A program made the position numbers and the translations under genes. From Clostridiales bacterium Firm_10 (GTDB lineage Bacteria > Bacillota > Clostridia > Christensenellales > Aristaeellaceae), in contig LVAP01000014.1 of the NCBI GenBank assembly GCA_001603025.1, positions 1 to 45,249 of the forward strand: DNA of 45,249 nt, read 5' to 3'. Numbering within the stretch: the first letter of the stretch is position 1; each line of letters opens with the position of its first letter. Positions 17,085 to 24,834 of this stretch are shown in pieces. A model generated the notes under the pieces. That model was given only the letters and a program-made list of their open reading frames with translations. It made no database searches and was not told the origin of the DNA.

Positions 17085-18437
17085 ATGTTGAAGGACACAT
17101 TTCGCGGCGGCGTACACCCGAGCGATCACAAGGATCTGAGCCGGAATGCACCGCTGCGTGAATTCCTGCCCAAGGGCGAGATGGTCTTCCCGCTGTCGCA
17201 GCACATCGGGAAGCCCGCCAGGCCGATCGTCGCGAAGGGCGACGCCGTGTTGGTCGGCCAGCGCATCGCGGAGGCGGACGGCTTTGTCTCCGCACACATC
17301 ATCTGTTCCTGTTCCGGCAAAGTGAAGGCCATTGAGCCGCGCCGGACGCTGACGGGCGGCACGCTCGAGTGCATCGTGGTGGAAAACGACGGGCAATTCA
17401 CCCCCGCCGCGGACTACACCGCGCGGGAGGACGTTTCGGCAATCGGGAATGACGAGCTCCTGCGCCGCGTGCAGGACGCGGCCGTCGTGGGCCTGGGCGG
17501 CGCGGGCTTTCCCACGCGCGTCAAGCTCCAGCCGAAGGATCCCGCCGCCATCCGCTATGTCATCGCCAATGGCGCCGAGTGCGAGCCCTACCTGACCTGC
17601 AACGACCAGCTGATGCGTACCCGCGCCGCGGACATCGTGGAGGGCCTGCAGCTGATGCTGAGGCTGTTCCCGAACGCCGAGGGCGTGATCTGCATCGAAC
17701 GCAACAAGCCGGAGGCCATCGCGGCCATGCGCCAGGCGGCCGCGGGCAAGGAACGCCTGCGCGTGCTCGACCTCGTGACCAAGTATCCCCAGGGCGGCGA
17801 GCGCAGCCTGATCCAGGTGGTGGCCGGCGCGAACTTCCCCATCACGAAGCTGCCCGCCGACGTGGGCTGCATCGTCGAGAACGTGGGCACGATCCTGGCC
17901 ATACAGCGCGCGGTGGTGTTCAACGAGCCGCTGTATGAGCACGTGTTCACCCTCAGCGGCGAGGCCGTGAAAAACCCCGGCAACTACATCGTGCGCGACG
18001 GCACCAGCTTCGCGGAGCTCCTGGAGGCCGCCGGCGGCCTGAAGGACGGCGTCACGCTCAGGAAGGCCCTGTGCGGCGGCCCGATGATGGGCATCGCCAT
18101 GAGCTCCCTCGAGGTGCCCATCCAGAAGCAGAACAACGGGCTGACGCTTCTGGCCGAGGATCCCAACGAGCTGGCCGAGAAGCAAATGACGGCCTGCCTG
18201 CACTGCGGGCGGTGCACCACCGTATGCCCGATGGGCCTGCTGCCCCAGCTGATGGCCGACGCCGTCATGGTGGGCGACCTGGCCCGCTATGAGGGCAAGC
18301 TGTACGGGCTCGAATGCATCCAGTGCGGCTCCTGCACCTACATCTGCCCGGCCAAGCGGCCGCTGATGCAGACGTTCAAGCAGACCAAGGCGGAAATCAT
18401 GGCGCGCAAGCGCGCCGAGGCAGGAGGCAAGAAATGA
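17085..18437 (+). CDS. rnfC: Rnf complex subunit RnfC
   Basis: 450 residues, a peripheral subunit on the cytoplasmic face of the ion-pumping ferredoxin:NAD+ oxidoreductase. The N-terminus (FRGGVHPSDHK, then FPLSQHIGKPARPIV) is family-typical. The flavin/NADH-binding part includes VVGLGGAGFPTRVKL, ANGAECEPYLTCNDQLM and the SLBB-like region. Two [4Fe-4S] clusters are held by C371-C374-C377-C381 and C411-C414-C417-C421. It takes or gives electrons at the NAD side. The start is ATG 17085 behind GAGGGGAG at 17071-17078. Its stop overlaps the next start by four bases, the first link of the Rnf operon. Confidence 0.96.
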   Translation: MLKDTFRGGVHPSDHKDLSRNAPLREFLPKGEMVFPLSQHIGKPARPIVAKGDAVLVGQRIAEADGFVSAHIICSCSGKVKAIEPRRTLTGGTLECIVVENDGQFTPAADYTAREDVSAIGNDELLRRVQDAAVVGLGGAGFPTRVKLQPKDPAAIRYVIANGAECEPYLTCNDQLMRTRAADIVEGLQLMLRLFPNAEGVICIERNKPEAIAAMRQAAAGKERLRVLDLVTKYPQGGERSLIQVVAGANFPITKLPADVGCIVENVGTILAIQRAVVFNEPLYEHVFTLSGEAVKNPGNYIVRDGTSFAELLEAAGGLKDGVTLRKALCGGPMMGIAMSSLEVPIQKQNNGLTLLAEDPNELAEKQMTACLHCGRCTTVCPMGLLPQLMADAVMVGDLARYEGKLYGLECIQCGSCTYICPAKRPLMQTFKQTKAEIMARKRAEAGGKK

Positions 18438-20011
18438 ATACACTGAATATTTCCTCCAGCCCCCACGCGAGGGACAGATGGTCGACCGCGTTCATCATGC
18501 GGGTCGTCGTCCTGTCGCTGCTGCCGACGACCATCGTGGGCGTCGCGGTCAACGGGCTGCACGCGCTGCTGGTCATCCTGGTGAGCGTCATCGCGGCCGT
18601 GGGCACTGAATTCCTCTTTGACAAGGCCTGCCACAAGCCGGATACCTGGAAAGACGGAAGCGCGGTGGTCACCGGCCTGCTGCTGGCCCTGTCGCTGTCG
18701 CCCACCGTTCCGCTGTATATGACCGCGATCGGCAGCATTTTCGCCATTCTGGTGGTCAAGTGCTGCTTCGGCGGCCTGGGCAAGAACTTCATCAATCCCG
18801 CCCTGGCCGGACGCTGCTTCCTGCTGATCTCCTTTGGACGCGCCATGTCCAGCTTCCAGGTGGACGGCGTGTCCGGCGCGACGCCCATCGCGCTGCTGAT
18901 GACCGGCAAGTCCGTGGACATCACGAAGATGTTCCTGGGCACCGCCAGCGGCGTCATCGGCGGCTCCGTGCTGGCCCTGCTGGCCGGCGGCCTGGTGCTG
19001 TGGGCGCTGGATTTCATCCACGGCGAGATCTGCTTCTCCGTGCTGGGCGGCTTCACGCTCTATCTGGGCCTGTTCGGCGGCCAGGGTTTTGATCCCAAGT
19101 TCCTGCTGGCGCACCTGTGCGGCGGCGGCGTGATGATGGGCGCCTTCTTCATGGCCACCGACTACGTCACCTCCCCGGTGAGCAAGCTCAGCCAGATGAC
19201 CTACGGCCTGCTCATCGGCGTGCTGGGCGGCCTGTTCAGGCTGCACGGCAGCACGGCGGACTCCTTCAGCTATTCCATCATCATCGCGAACCTGCTGGCG
19301 CCGCTGCTGGACACCTACATCCTGCCCAAGCCCTTCGCCTATCGCAGGGCGGCCCTGCGGGCCATGAAGGGCGACAGGCGGAGCTTCCTGCAGCGCATTC
19401 CCCGCCCCGTGATCGTTCTCACCGTCATCACCCTCATCGCGGGCATCGCGCTGAGCGGCGTTTACGCGATCACCAAGGACACCATCGACGATCAGAAGCG
19501 CATGGCCAACACCGCGTCCTACAAGGAAGTGTGCCCGCAGGCCGAGCGCTTTGAAGCCCGGGCTGACATCGACCAGGCGATCTTCAACCTGAACGGCGCC
19601 GTCTACGGCACGCGCTTCGGCCGGGCTTACATCGAGGAAGCGCTGGTGGGCGTGGACGGGGCGGGCGAGACCGCCGGCTACGTCATCCGCGTGACCAGCG
19701 CGGACGGCTTCGACGGAAACATCACGCTGGTGGTGGGCCTGAACGCGGAGGGTACGGTCAACGGCATCGCCTTCACCGAGCTCAACGAGACGCCCGGCAT
19801 GGGCATGCGCTGCGCCGAGCCGGCCTTCAAGGATCAGTTCAACGACCGGACCGCGACCGCCTTCCGGCTGAACAAGGCGGGCGCCTCGGACAACAGCAGC
19901 GCCGACGGCATCGACGCCGTGTCCGGCGCGTCCATCTCCTCCGGCGCCGTGGTCAACGCGGTCAACGCGGGCCTCGACTTCTTCCACGCCGTGATCAAGG
20001 AGGGAACGTGA
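18434..20011 (+). CDS. rnfDG: Fused Rnf subunits RnfD-RnfG
   Basis: 525 residues, far longer than RnfD (about 310-350) or RnfG (about 180-210). Residues 1-305 are RnfD: many membrane helices and the covalent FMN motif DGVSGAT with acceptor T150. After a short basic linker (RRAALRAMKGDRRS, 304-317) a new membrane helix (about 325-345) opens the RnfG part, whose extracytoplasmic FMN-binding domain (365-525) has NETPGMGMR and the flavin motif DAVSGAS with S500 as acceptor where Thr is usual. The frame is open throughout with no stop or restart at the junction. ApbE, which would attach the FMNs, is not in the window. The start overlaps rnfC (ATGA). Confidence 0.93.
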   Translation: MNTLNISSSPHARDRWSTAFIMRVVVLSLLPTTIVGVAVNGLHALLVILVSVIAAVGTEFLFDKACHKPDTWKDGSAVVTGLLLALSLSPTVPLYMTAIGSIFAILVVKCCFGGLGKNFINPALAGRCFLLISFGRAMSSFQVDGVSGATPIALLMTGKSVDITKMFLGTASGVIGGSVLALLAGGLVLWALDFIHGEICFSVLGGFTLYLGLFGGQGFDPKFLLAHLCGGGVMMGAFFMATDYVTSPVSKLSQMTYGLLIGVLGGLFRLHGSTADSFSYSIIIANLLAPLLDTYILPKPFAYRRAALRAMKGDRRSFLQRIPRPVIVLTVITLIAGIALSGVYAITKDTIDDQKRMANTASYKEVCPQAERFEARADIDQAIFNLNGAVYGTRFGRAYIEEALVGVDGAGETAGYVIRVTSADGFDGNITLVVGLNAEGTVNGIAFTELNETPGMGMRCAEPAFKDQFNDRTATAFRLNKAGASDNSSADGIDAVSGASISSGAVVNAVNAGLDFFHAVIKEGT

Positions 20012-20012
20012 C

Positions 20013-20696
20013 ATGAATAAGTACCTTGAGCGCCTTTATAACGGCATCATCAGGGAAAACCCCACGCTGATCCTGATGCTGGGCATGTGCCCCACGCTGG
20101 CGGTTTCCACCCGCGCGATCAACGGCATCGGCATGGGCCTCTCCTCGATGGCGGTGCTGATTCTCTCCAACCTGGTCATCTCCCTGCTGCGCAAGCTGAT
20201 CCCCGACCAGGTGCGCCTGCCCGCCTACATCGTGGTGGTGGCCTCGCTGGTGACGGTCACCGAGCTGCTGATGGAGGCCTATTTCCCCGCCCTCTATGAG
20301 GCGCTGGGCATTTACATTCCCCTGATCGTGGTCAACTGCATCATCCTGGGCCGCGCGGAGGCTTATGCCAACAAGCACGCGCCCGGCCTGTCCGTCATGG
20401 ACGGCCTGGGCATGGGCATGGGCTTCACGCTGGCGCTCACCCTGGTGAGCATCATCCGCGAGCTGCTGGGCAACGGCACGTTTTTCGGCCGGCAGATCCT
20501 GCCCGCCAGCTTCGAGCCCATCAGCATTTTCGTGCAGCCGCCGGGAGCCTTCCTGGTGCTGGCCGTGATCATCGCGGTCATGAACGCCATCGGCATCAAG
20601 ACCCGCCAGCGCAAGCTGGTGGAATCCGGCTGCGACGGCATGTGCGGCCGCTGCACGGCCGCCTGTGACAAAGCGAAGGAGGCGAGCGCCGAATGA
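20013..20696 (+). CDS. rnfE: Rnf complex subunit RnfE
   Basis: 227 residues with six membrane helices. C26 (LMLGMCPTLAV) and C109 (VVNCIILGRAEA) are the half-membrane cysteines that, with those of RnfA, hold the intramembrane iron-sulfur cluster. GLGMGMGFTLAL and the following helices fit the RnfE/NqrD family. After the last helix comes a cytoplasmic tail with four Cys, C207, C211, C214 and C218 (CDGMCGRCTAAC), enough for an extra iron-sulfur or zinc site. The start is one base after the rnfDG stop; the stop overlaps rnfA by four bases. Confidence 0.95.
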   Translation: MNKYLERLYNGIIRENPTLILMLGMCPTLAVSTRAINGIGMGLSSMAVLILSNLVISLLRKLIPDQVRLPAYIVVVASLVTVTELLMEAYFPALYEALGIYIPLIVVNCIILGRAEAYANKHAPGLSVMDGLGMGMGFTLALTLVSIIRELLGNGTFFGRQILPASFEPISIFVQPPGAFLVLAVIIAVMNAIGIKTRQRKLVESGCDGMCGRCTAACDKAKEASAE

Positions 20697-21271
20697 AGAG
20701 CCTGATCCTGATCGTGATCGGCAGCGCGCTGATCAACAACGTGGTGCTGAACCAGTTCCTCGGCATCTGCTCCTTCCTGGGCGTTTCCAAGCAGATGAAG
20801 GCTTCCGTCAGCCTGGGCGGGGCGGTCATCTTCGTCATCACCATCGCCTCCGCGGTAGCGAACCTGCTGTACAACCACGTGCTCGCGCCGCTGGGTCTTG
20901 ATTTCATGAAGACCATCGTGTTCATCCTGGTGATCGCGGCGCTGGTGCAGGTGGTCGAGATGTTCCTGAAGAAGAAGTCGCCCGCCGTTTACAAGGCGCT
21001 GGGCATCTACCTGCCCCTGATCACCACCAACTGCGCCGTGCTGGGCGTGGCGCTGACCAACGTGCAGAACAGCTACGGCTTCCTGGAGAGCGTGCTCGCC
21101 GGCTTCGGCACGGCGGCGGGCTTCACGATCGCCATCGTTCTGCTGGCCAGCATCCGCAGCCGCATGCGCGAGGAAGACATTCCCGCCCCGCTGCGCGGCG
21201 CGCCCATCGTCATGATCTCCGCGGCGCTGATGTCCATTGCGTTCCTGGGCTTCTCGGGCCTGACGTTCTAA
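20693..21271 (+). CDS. rnfA: Rnf complex subunit RnfA
   Basis: 192 residues, six membrane helices, paralogous and inverted in topology relative to RnfE. C26 (NQFLGICSFLGVS) and C114 (LITTNCAVLGVAL) complete the intramembrane cluster at the heart of the ion pump. Family length and ending (SIAFLGFSGL) are normal. The ATG overlaps the rnfE stop. Confidence 0.96.
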   Translation: MKSLILIVIGSALINNVVLNQFLGICSFLGVSKQMKASVSLGGAVIFVITIASAVANLLYNHVLAPLGLDFMKTIVFILVIAALVQVVEMFLKKKSPAVYKALGIYLPLITTNCAVLGVALTNVQNSYGFLESVLAGFGTAAGFTIAIVLLASIRSRMREEDIPAPLRGAPIVMISAALMSIAFLGFSGLTF

Positions 21272-21284
21272 GGAGGCGATCAGT

Positions 21285-22082
21285 GTGCAGATTATCCTGA
21301 TCACAACGCTGGTCATCGCCGTCGTCGGCGCCATTGTAGGCGCGGCGCTGGTGTTTACGGGAAAGAAGTTCCACGTGGAAGTGAACGAGCAGGAGAGCGC
21401 CGTGCGCGAATGCCTGCCCGGCAACAACTGCGGCGCCTGCGGCTACGCGGGCTGCGACGCCATGGCGGCGGCCATCGCAGCGGGCGAGGCCCCGGCAAAC
21501 GGCTGCCCGGTGGGCGGCGCGGCCGCGGCCGAAAAGATCGGCGCCATCATGGGCGTCTCCGTGGAGGCAAGCGAAGGCAGCGTCGCCTTTGTGCGCTGCA
21601 AGGGCAGCTGCGAGGTGACGCACAACCAGGGCAACTACGTGGGCATCAGGGACTGCCGCAGCGCCGTGCTGGCCGGCCTGAACGTCACCGAGTGCGGCTA
21701 CGGCTGCCTGGGCTTCGGCTCCTGCGCGGCAGTCTGCCCCCAGGACGCCATCCGCGTGGTGGACGGCGTCGCCGTGGTCAACCGGAAGAAGTGCGTGGGC
21801 TGCGGCCTGTGCGCAAAGGCCTGTCCCCGCGGCCTGATCGAGCTCGTTCCGGTGAGCAAGCGCGTGGCCGTGCAGTGCTCGAACAAGGACAGGGGCCCGC
21901 TGGTGAAGAAGGTCTGCTCCGCCGGCTGCATTGGCTGCTCGCTGTGCGTGAAGCAGTGCGAGGCGGGCGCCATCACCGTGGCGAACAATTTGGCCCACGT
22001 CAACTACGCCGAGTGCGTGCAGTGCGGCAAATGCGTGGACAAGTGCCCCGCGAAGGTCATTACGCCGCCCGCGGCGTCCTGA
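21285..22082 (+). CDS. rnfB: Rnf complex subunit RnfB (ferredoxin-accepting)
   Basis: 265 residues. One N-terminal membrane helix (1-25), then the Fe4S domain with C43, C49, C52, C57 and C74 (LPGNNCGACGYAGCDAM), a cluster set C137-C141-C147-C151, and ferredoxin-like sets at C170-C180, C211-C225 and C244-C254. It is the entry point for electrons from reduced ferredoxin on the cytoplasmic side. GTG 21285 is the start, eight bases behind AGGAGG (21271-21276). The nrfA gene follows after 41 bases with no terminator between. Confidence 0.95.
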   Translation: MQIILITTLVIAVVGAIVGAALVFTGKKFHVEVNEQESAVRECLPGNNCGACGYAGCDAMAAAIAAGEAPANGCPVGGAAAAEKIGAIMGVSVEASEGSVAFVRCKGSCEVTHNQGNYVGIRDCRSAVLAGLNVTECGYGCLGFGSCAAVCPQDAIRVVDGVAVVNRKKCVGCGLCAKACPRGLIELVPVSKRVAVQCSNKDRGPLVKKVCSAGCIGCSLCVKQCEAGAITVANNLAHVNYAECVQCGKCVDKCPAKVITPPAAS

Positions 22083-22123
22083 AATACGGCGGATTACTCT
22101 GCCTGAAAGGTTGAGGATCAGAG

Positions 22124-23425
22124 ATGGAAAGGAAGAAACTGTACAAGCTGATCGGCGCGGCCGCGGTCGTCATCGCGGCGGTCGTGTTCCTGAGCGGTCT
22201 CGCCGGCGGCAAGGACATGATGTACCACCTGCGCAACCGGGGCAGCCTGGGCCCGCTGACCCGCTCCGACATCGAATACCAGAACGTGGACGCGCCCGAG
22301 GCCACCAGCAAAGACGGCACGGTCAACGCCTCCGACTGGGCGGAAACTTACCCCTACATCGTGGCCACCATGGGCGACAACGCCAAAAACAGCTACGTCG
22401 TGGATTACCTGGAGCAGGATCCGTATCTCGTGAACATCTACGAGGGTTACGGCTTCGCCAAGGACTACGGCAGCGCGCGCGGCCATGAGTACACGCTGGC
22501 GGACGTGACCAAGACGCAGCGCCCCCATCCCAAGGCCAACTGCCTCACCTGCAAGACGCCCAACTTCGCCAAGCTGGTGAACGACGAGGGCGTGGAGGTC
22601 TATTCGAGGCCGTTTGAAGAAGTCGCGGCTCAGATGGAGGAGAACGTCAGCTGCTACACCTGCCACGGCAACGACGCGGGCAGCGCCGGCAGGATCGTGA
22701 TCACCCATTCCTATGTGAACAAGGCGCTGGGCGATTCCGTGAACGACATCGATCCGGCGACCCTATCCTGCGGCCAGTGCCACATCGAGTATTACTTCAC
22801 CGAGGCCGACAGCGAGGCCATGATGCCCTATCATGACGTGGCGGGCATGACGCCTGAGGCCATCCTGGCCTATTACGACGAGATGGAGTACAAGGGCGGC
22901 GTGGGCTTCTACGACTGGATTCAGGAATCCACCGGGACCCACATGCTCAAGGCCCAGCACCCCGAGATGGAGACCTTCCTGCAGGGCAAGCACGCCGCGC
23001 TCCTCAACTGCGCGGACTGCCACATGCCCATGGAGCAGGCCGAAGACGGCACGGTTTACCACAGCCACCTGCTGGTGAGCCCGCTGGAGAACGAGACGCT
23101 GCTCTCCAACTGCGCCACCTGCCACGGCGATACCGACATGACCAGCATGGTGCGCCGCATTCAGGATCGCGTGACGGCGCGCGAGACGGAGGTCGGCAAC
23201 AAGCTGAGCGCCATGAAGGACGCGCTGGCCGCGGCCGTGGCGTCCGGCACGTGGAAGGAAGGGGAGCTGGACGCCGTGCGCAAGCTGCACCGCGAGGCTC
23301 AGTGGCTGTTCGATTTCTGCTACGTGGAGAACTCCGAAGGCGCGCACAACTCCGAACTCTCGCTGGCCTGCCTGTCCGCCTCCGAGGCGAAGATCGGCGA
23401 GGCCATGGCTCTGCTGAACAAATAA
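22124..23425 (+). CDS. nrfA: Cytochrome c nitrite reductase NrfA (pentaheme, ammonia-forming)
   Basis: 433 residues. Residues 8-27 form an uncleaved-looking anchor or signal. Five heme sites are present: the catalytic CLTCK (C140, C143, K144) and four CxxCH sites with H181, H220, H300 and H334. Other active-site residues fit the calcium-type enzymes: R119 (SARGHEY), EYY 222-224 after heme 3, and K276, Q278 and H279 in LKAQHPE. It carries out the six-electron reduction of nitrite to ammonium outside the cell membrane; it may also reduce NO or hydroxylamine. The usual electron donor NrfH is not adjacent. Its position between rnfB (41 bases) and resBC suggests common transcription and a shared role. 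Confidence 0.96.
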   Translation: MERKKLYKLIGAAAVVIAAVVFLSGLAGGKDMMYHLRNRGSLGPLTRSDIEYQNVDAPEATSKDGTVNASDWAETYPYIVATMGDNAKNSYVVDYLEQDPYLVNIYEGYGFAKDYGSARGHEYTLADVTKTQRPHPKANCLTCKTPNFAKLVNDEGVEVYSRPFEEVAAQMEENVSCYTCHGNDAGSAGRIVITHSYVNKALGDSVNDIDPATLSCGQCHIEYYFTEADSEAMMPYHDVAGMTPEAILAYYDEMEYKGGVGFYDWIQESTGTHMLKAQHPEMETFLQGKHAALLNCADCHMPMEQAEDGTVYHSHLLVSPLENETLLSNCATCHGDTDMTSMVRRIQDRVTARETEVGNKLSAMKDALAAAVASGTWKEGELDAVRKLHREAQWLFDFCYVENSEGAHNSELSLACLSASEAKIGEAMALLNK

Positions 23426-23435
23426 TCCAAAGGCG

Positions 23436-23492
23436 ACGACGCGGTGGGCGCCGGTGAAGGGGCATTGTGCCCGCCCGGCTCCGCCGCGTCGT
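23436..23492 (+). other. Long inverted repeat between nrfA and resB
   Basis: A perfect 9-bp outer stem (ACGACGCGG at 23436-23444, CCGCGTCGT at 23484-23492) encloses a smaller stem GGGCA/TGCCC. There is no T-run. It may protect the nrfA message end, lower resB expression or attenuate. Confidence 0.55.
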
Positions 23493-23508
23493 TTGAATGG
23501 GAAAAGCC

Positions 23509-24834
23509 ATGACTGCCATCAAGAAAATCTGGAAATTCATCTCATCCATGCGCTTCGCCATCATCCTGCTGGCGGTGCTGGCCGCCGCCTGCACGGCGGG
23601 CAGCCTGGTCACGCAGGGGCAGGACTATGCCTGGTATGCCCGGCGCTATTCGGAACGCACCGCCGCGCTGATCCTGGCTCTGCGGCTGGACGACGCCTTT
23701 CACAGCTGGTGGTTTATCCTCATCAGCGCCTTCCTGTGCGTGAACCTGCTGCTGTGCAGCGTGCTGCGCCTGCCGCAGCTGATCCGGCGCACAAAAGCCG
23801 CGGCCGATCCGCGCGCCGCGCTGCGCGCGCCGGACGGGGCGCTGGCCGAAGGGCTCTCCGACCCGCGGCCCGTGTTCCGCCGCCTGCGCATGCCCGCGCC
23901 TGTCGAATCCTCGACGGACGACGGGCGGCGCGCCCTGTTCGCCGCGAAGAACCGCGCGGGATTCTGGGGCGCATGGATCTGCCACCTGGGCATCCTGCTG
24001 CTGATCGCCGGATTCGGCCTGGGGCAGATGACGCAGAAGCAGTATGCCGTTTACGGCGTGCCCGGCCAGAGCCGCCCCATCGGCGACACAGGCTGCGTCC
24101 TCCGCATTGACGACTTCCGCGTGGATCTGCGCGAGGACGACACCGTGGCGCAGTATACGGCGGATATCACGGTGTTCGGCCCCTCAGGCGAGGGCGGAAC
24201 GGGCAGCAGCGCCACCGTCAGCGTGAACAACCCGGCCTCGCTCTTCGGCATGAAGTTCTACCAGAACTCCACCGGCTGGGCCGCCACGGTGAGCGTCGCC
24301 GAAAAGGGAGCGCCTCTGCAGGAAGAAATCGTCTGCGCGGGGGAATACCTTCTCGTGGCGGACAAGCCGGATCTGGCCATCTGCTTCAACGCCTTCTATC
24401 CGGATTACGTCATGACGCCCGGTTCCCGGCCCGCCACGGCGTCCGGCCGGCTGAACAACCCGGCCTACCTGTATTCCGTCTATTACCGGGAGCAGATGAT
24501 TGGCATGAACGTGCTGATGGCGGACGAAGAGCTGACCATCGACGACTATACCGTCACCTTCTCGAAGCCGCAGAACTACACGCTGATCCAGGTCAAGGCG
24601 GATCGCTTCACGCCCCTGGCGCTGCTGGGCGGACTGATCACCATGCTGGGGCTGCTTCTGGCCCTTTACGTGCTGCCGGCGTCGGTGTGGGCGGTCCAGA
24701 CCGGGGATGGCAGCTGGACGCTGCACGGCGCAAGCCGCAAAGGCGGCGCCCTCTTCAGGGAACAGGTGCTTCGCGCGGCGCAGGCCGAGCGCACGGCGCC
24801 GGAAAAAGGGGATAAAAACGATGCTTCAGATTGA
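23509..24834 (+). CDS. resB: Cytochrome c biogenesis protein ResB/CcsB (system II)
   Basis: 441 residues from ATG 23509; an ATG four codons earlier is possible and neither has a strong ribosome site. Membrane helices lie near residues 12-30 and 65-85, a third at about 155-172 (GAWICHLGILLLIAGFG), and a fourth near the end (TPLALLGGLITMLGLLLALYVLP). The large extracytoplasmic domain between helices three and four contains NNPASLFGMKFYQNS, a family hallmark. ResB and ResC form the heme-export and cytochrome c synthase. It should mature NrfA encoded next to it. Stop overlaps resC by 14 bases. Confidence 0.9.
   Translation: MTAIKKIWKFISSMRFAIILLAVLAAACTAGSLVTQGQDYAWYARRYSERTAALILALRLDDAFHSWWFILISAFLCVNLLLCSVLRLPQLIRRTKAAADPRAALRAPDGALAEGLSDPRPVFRRLRMPAPVESSTDDGRRALFAAKNRAGFWGAWICHLGILLLIAGFGLGQMTQKQYAVYGVPGQSRPIGDTGCVLRIDDFRVDLREDDTVAQYTADITVFGPSGEGGTGSSATVSVNNPASLFGMKFYQNSTGWAATVSVAEKGAPLQEEIVCAGEYLLVADKPDLAICFNAFYPDYVMTPGSRPATASGRLNNPAYLYSVYYREQMIGMNVLMADEELTIDDYTVTFSKPQNYTLIQVKADRFTPLALLGGLITMLGLLLALYVLPASVWAVQTGDGSWTLHGASRKGGALFREQVLRAAQAERTAPEKGDKNDASD

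Noticed and set aside
21367-21382. parS-like sequence AGTTCCACGTGGAAGT inside rnfB
   Set aside because: Four of 16 positions differ from the parS consensus, including both ends, and it lies in coding sequence encoding a conserved stretch.
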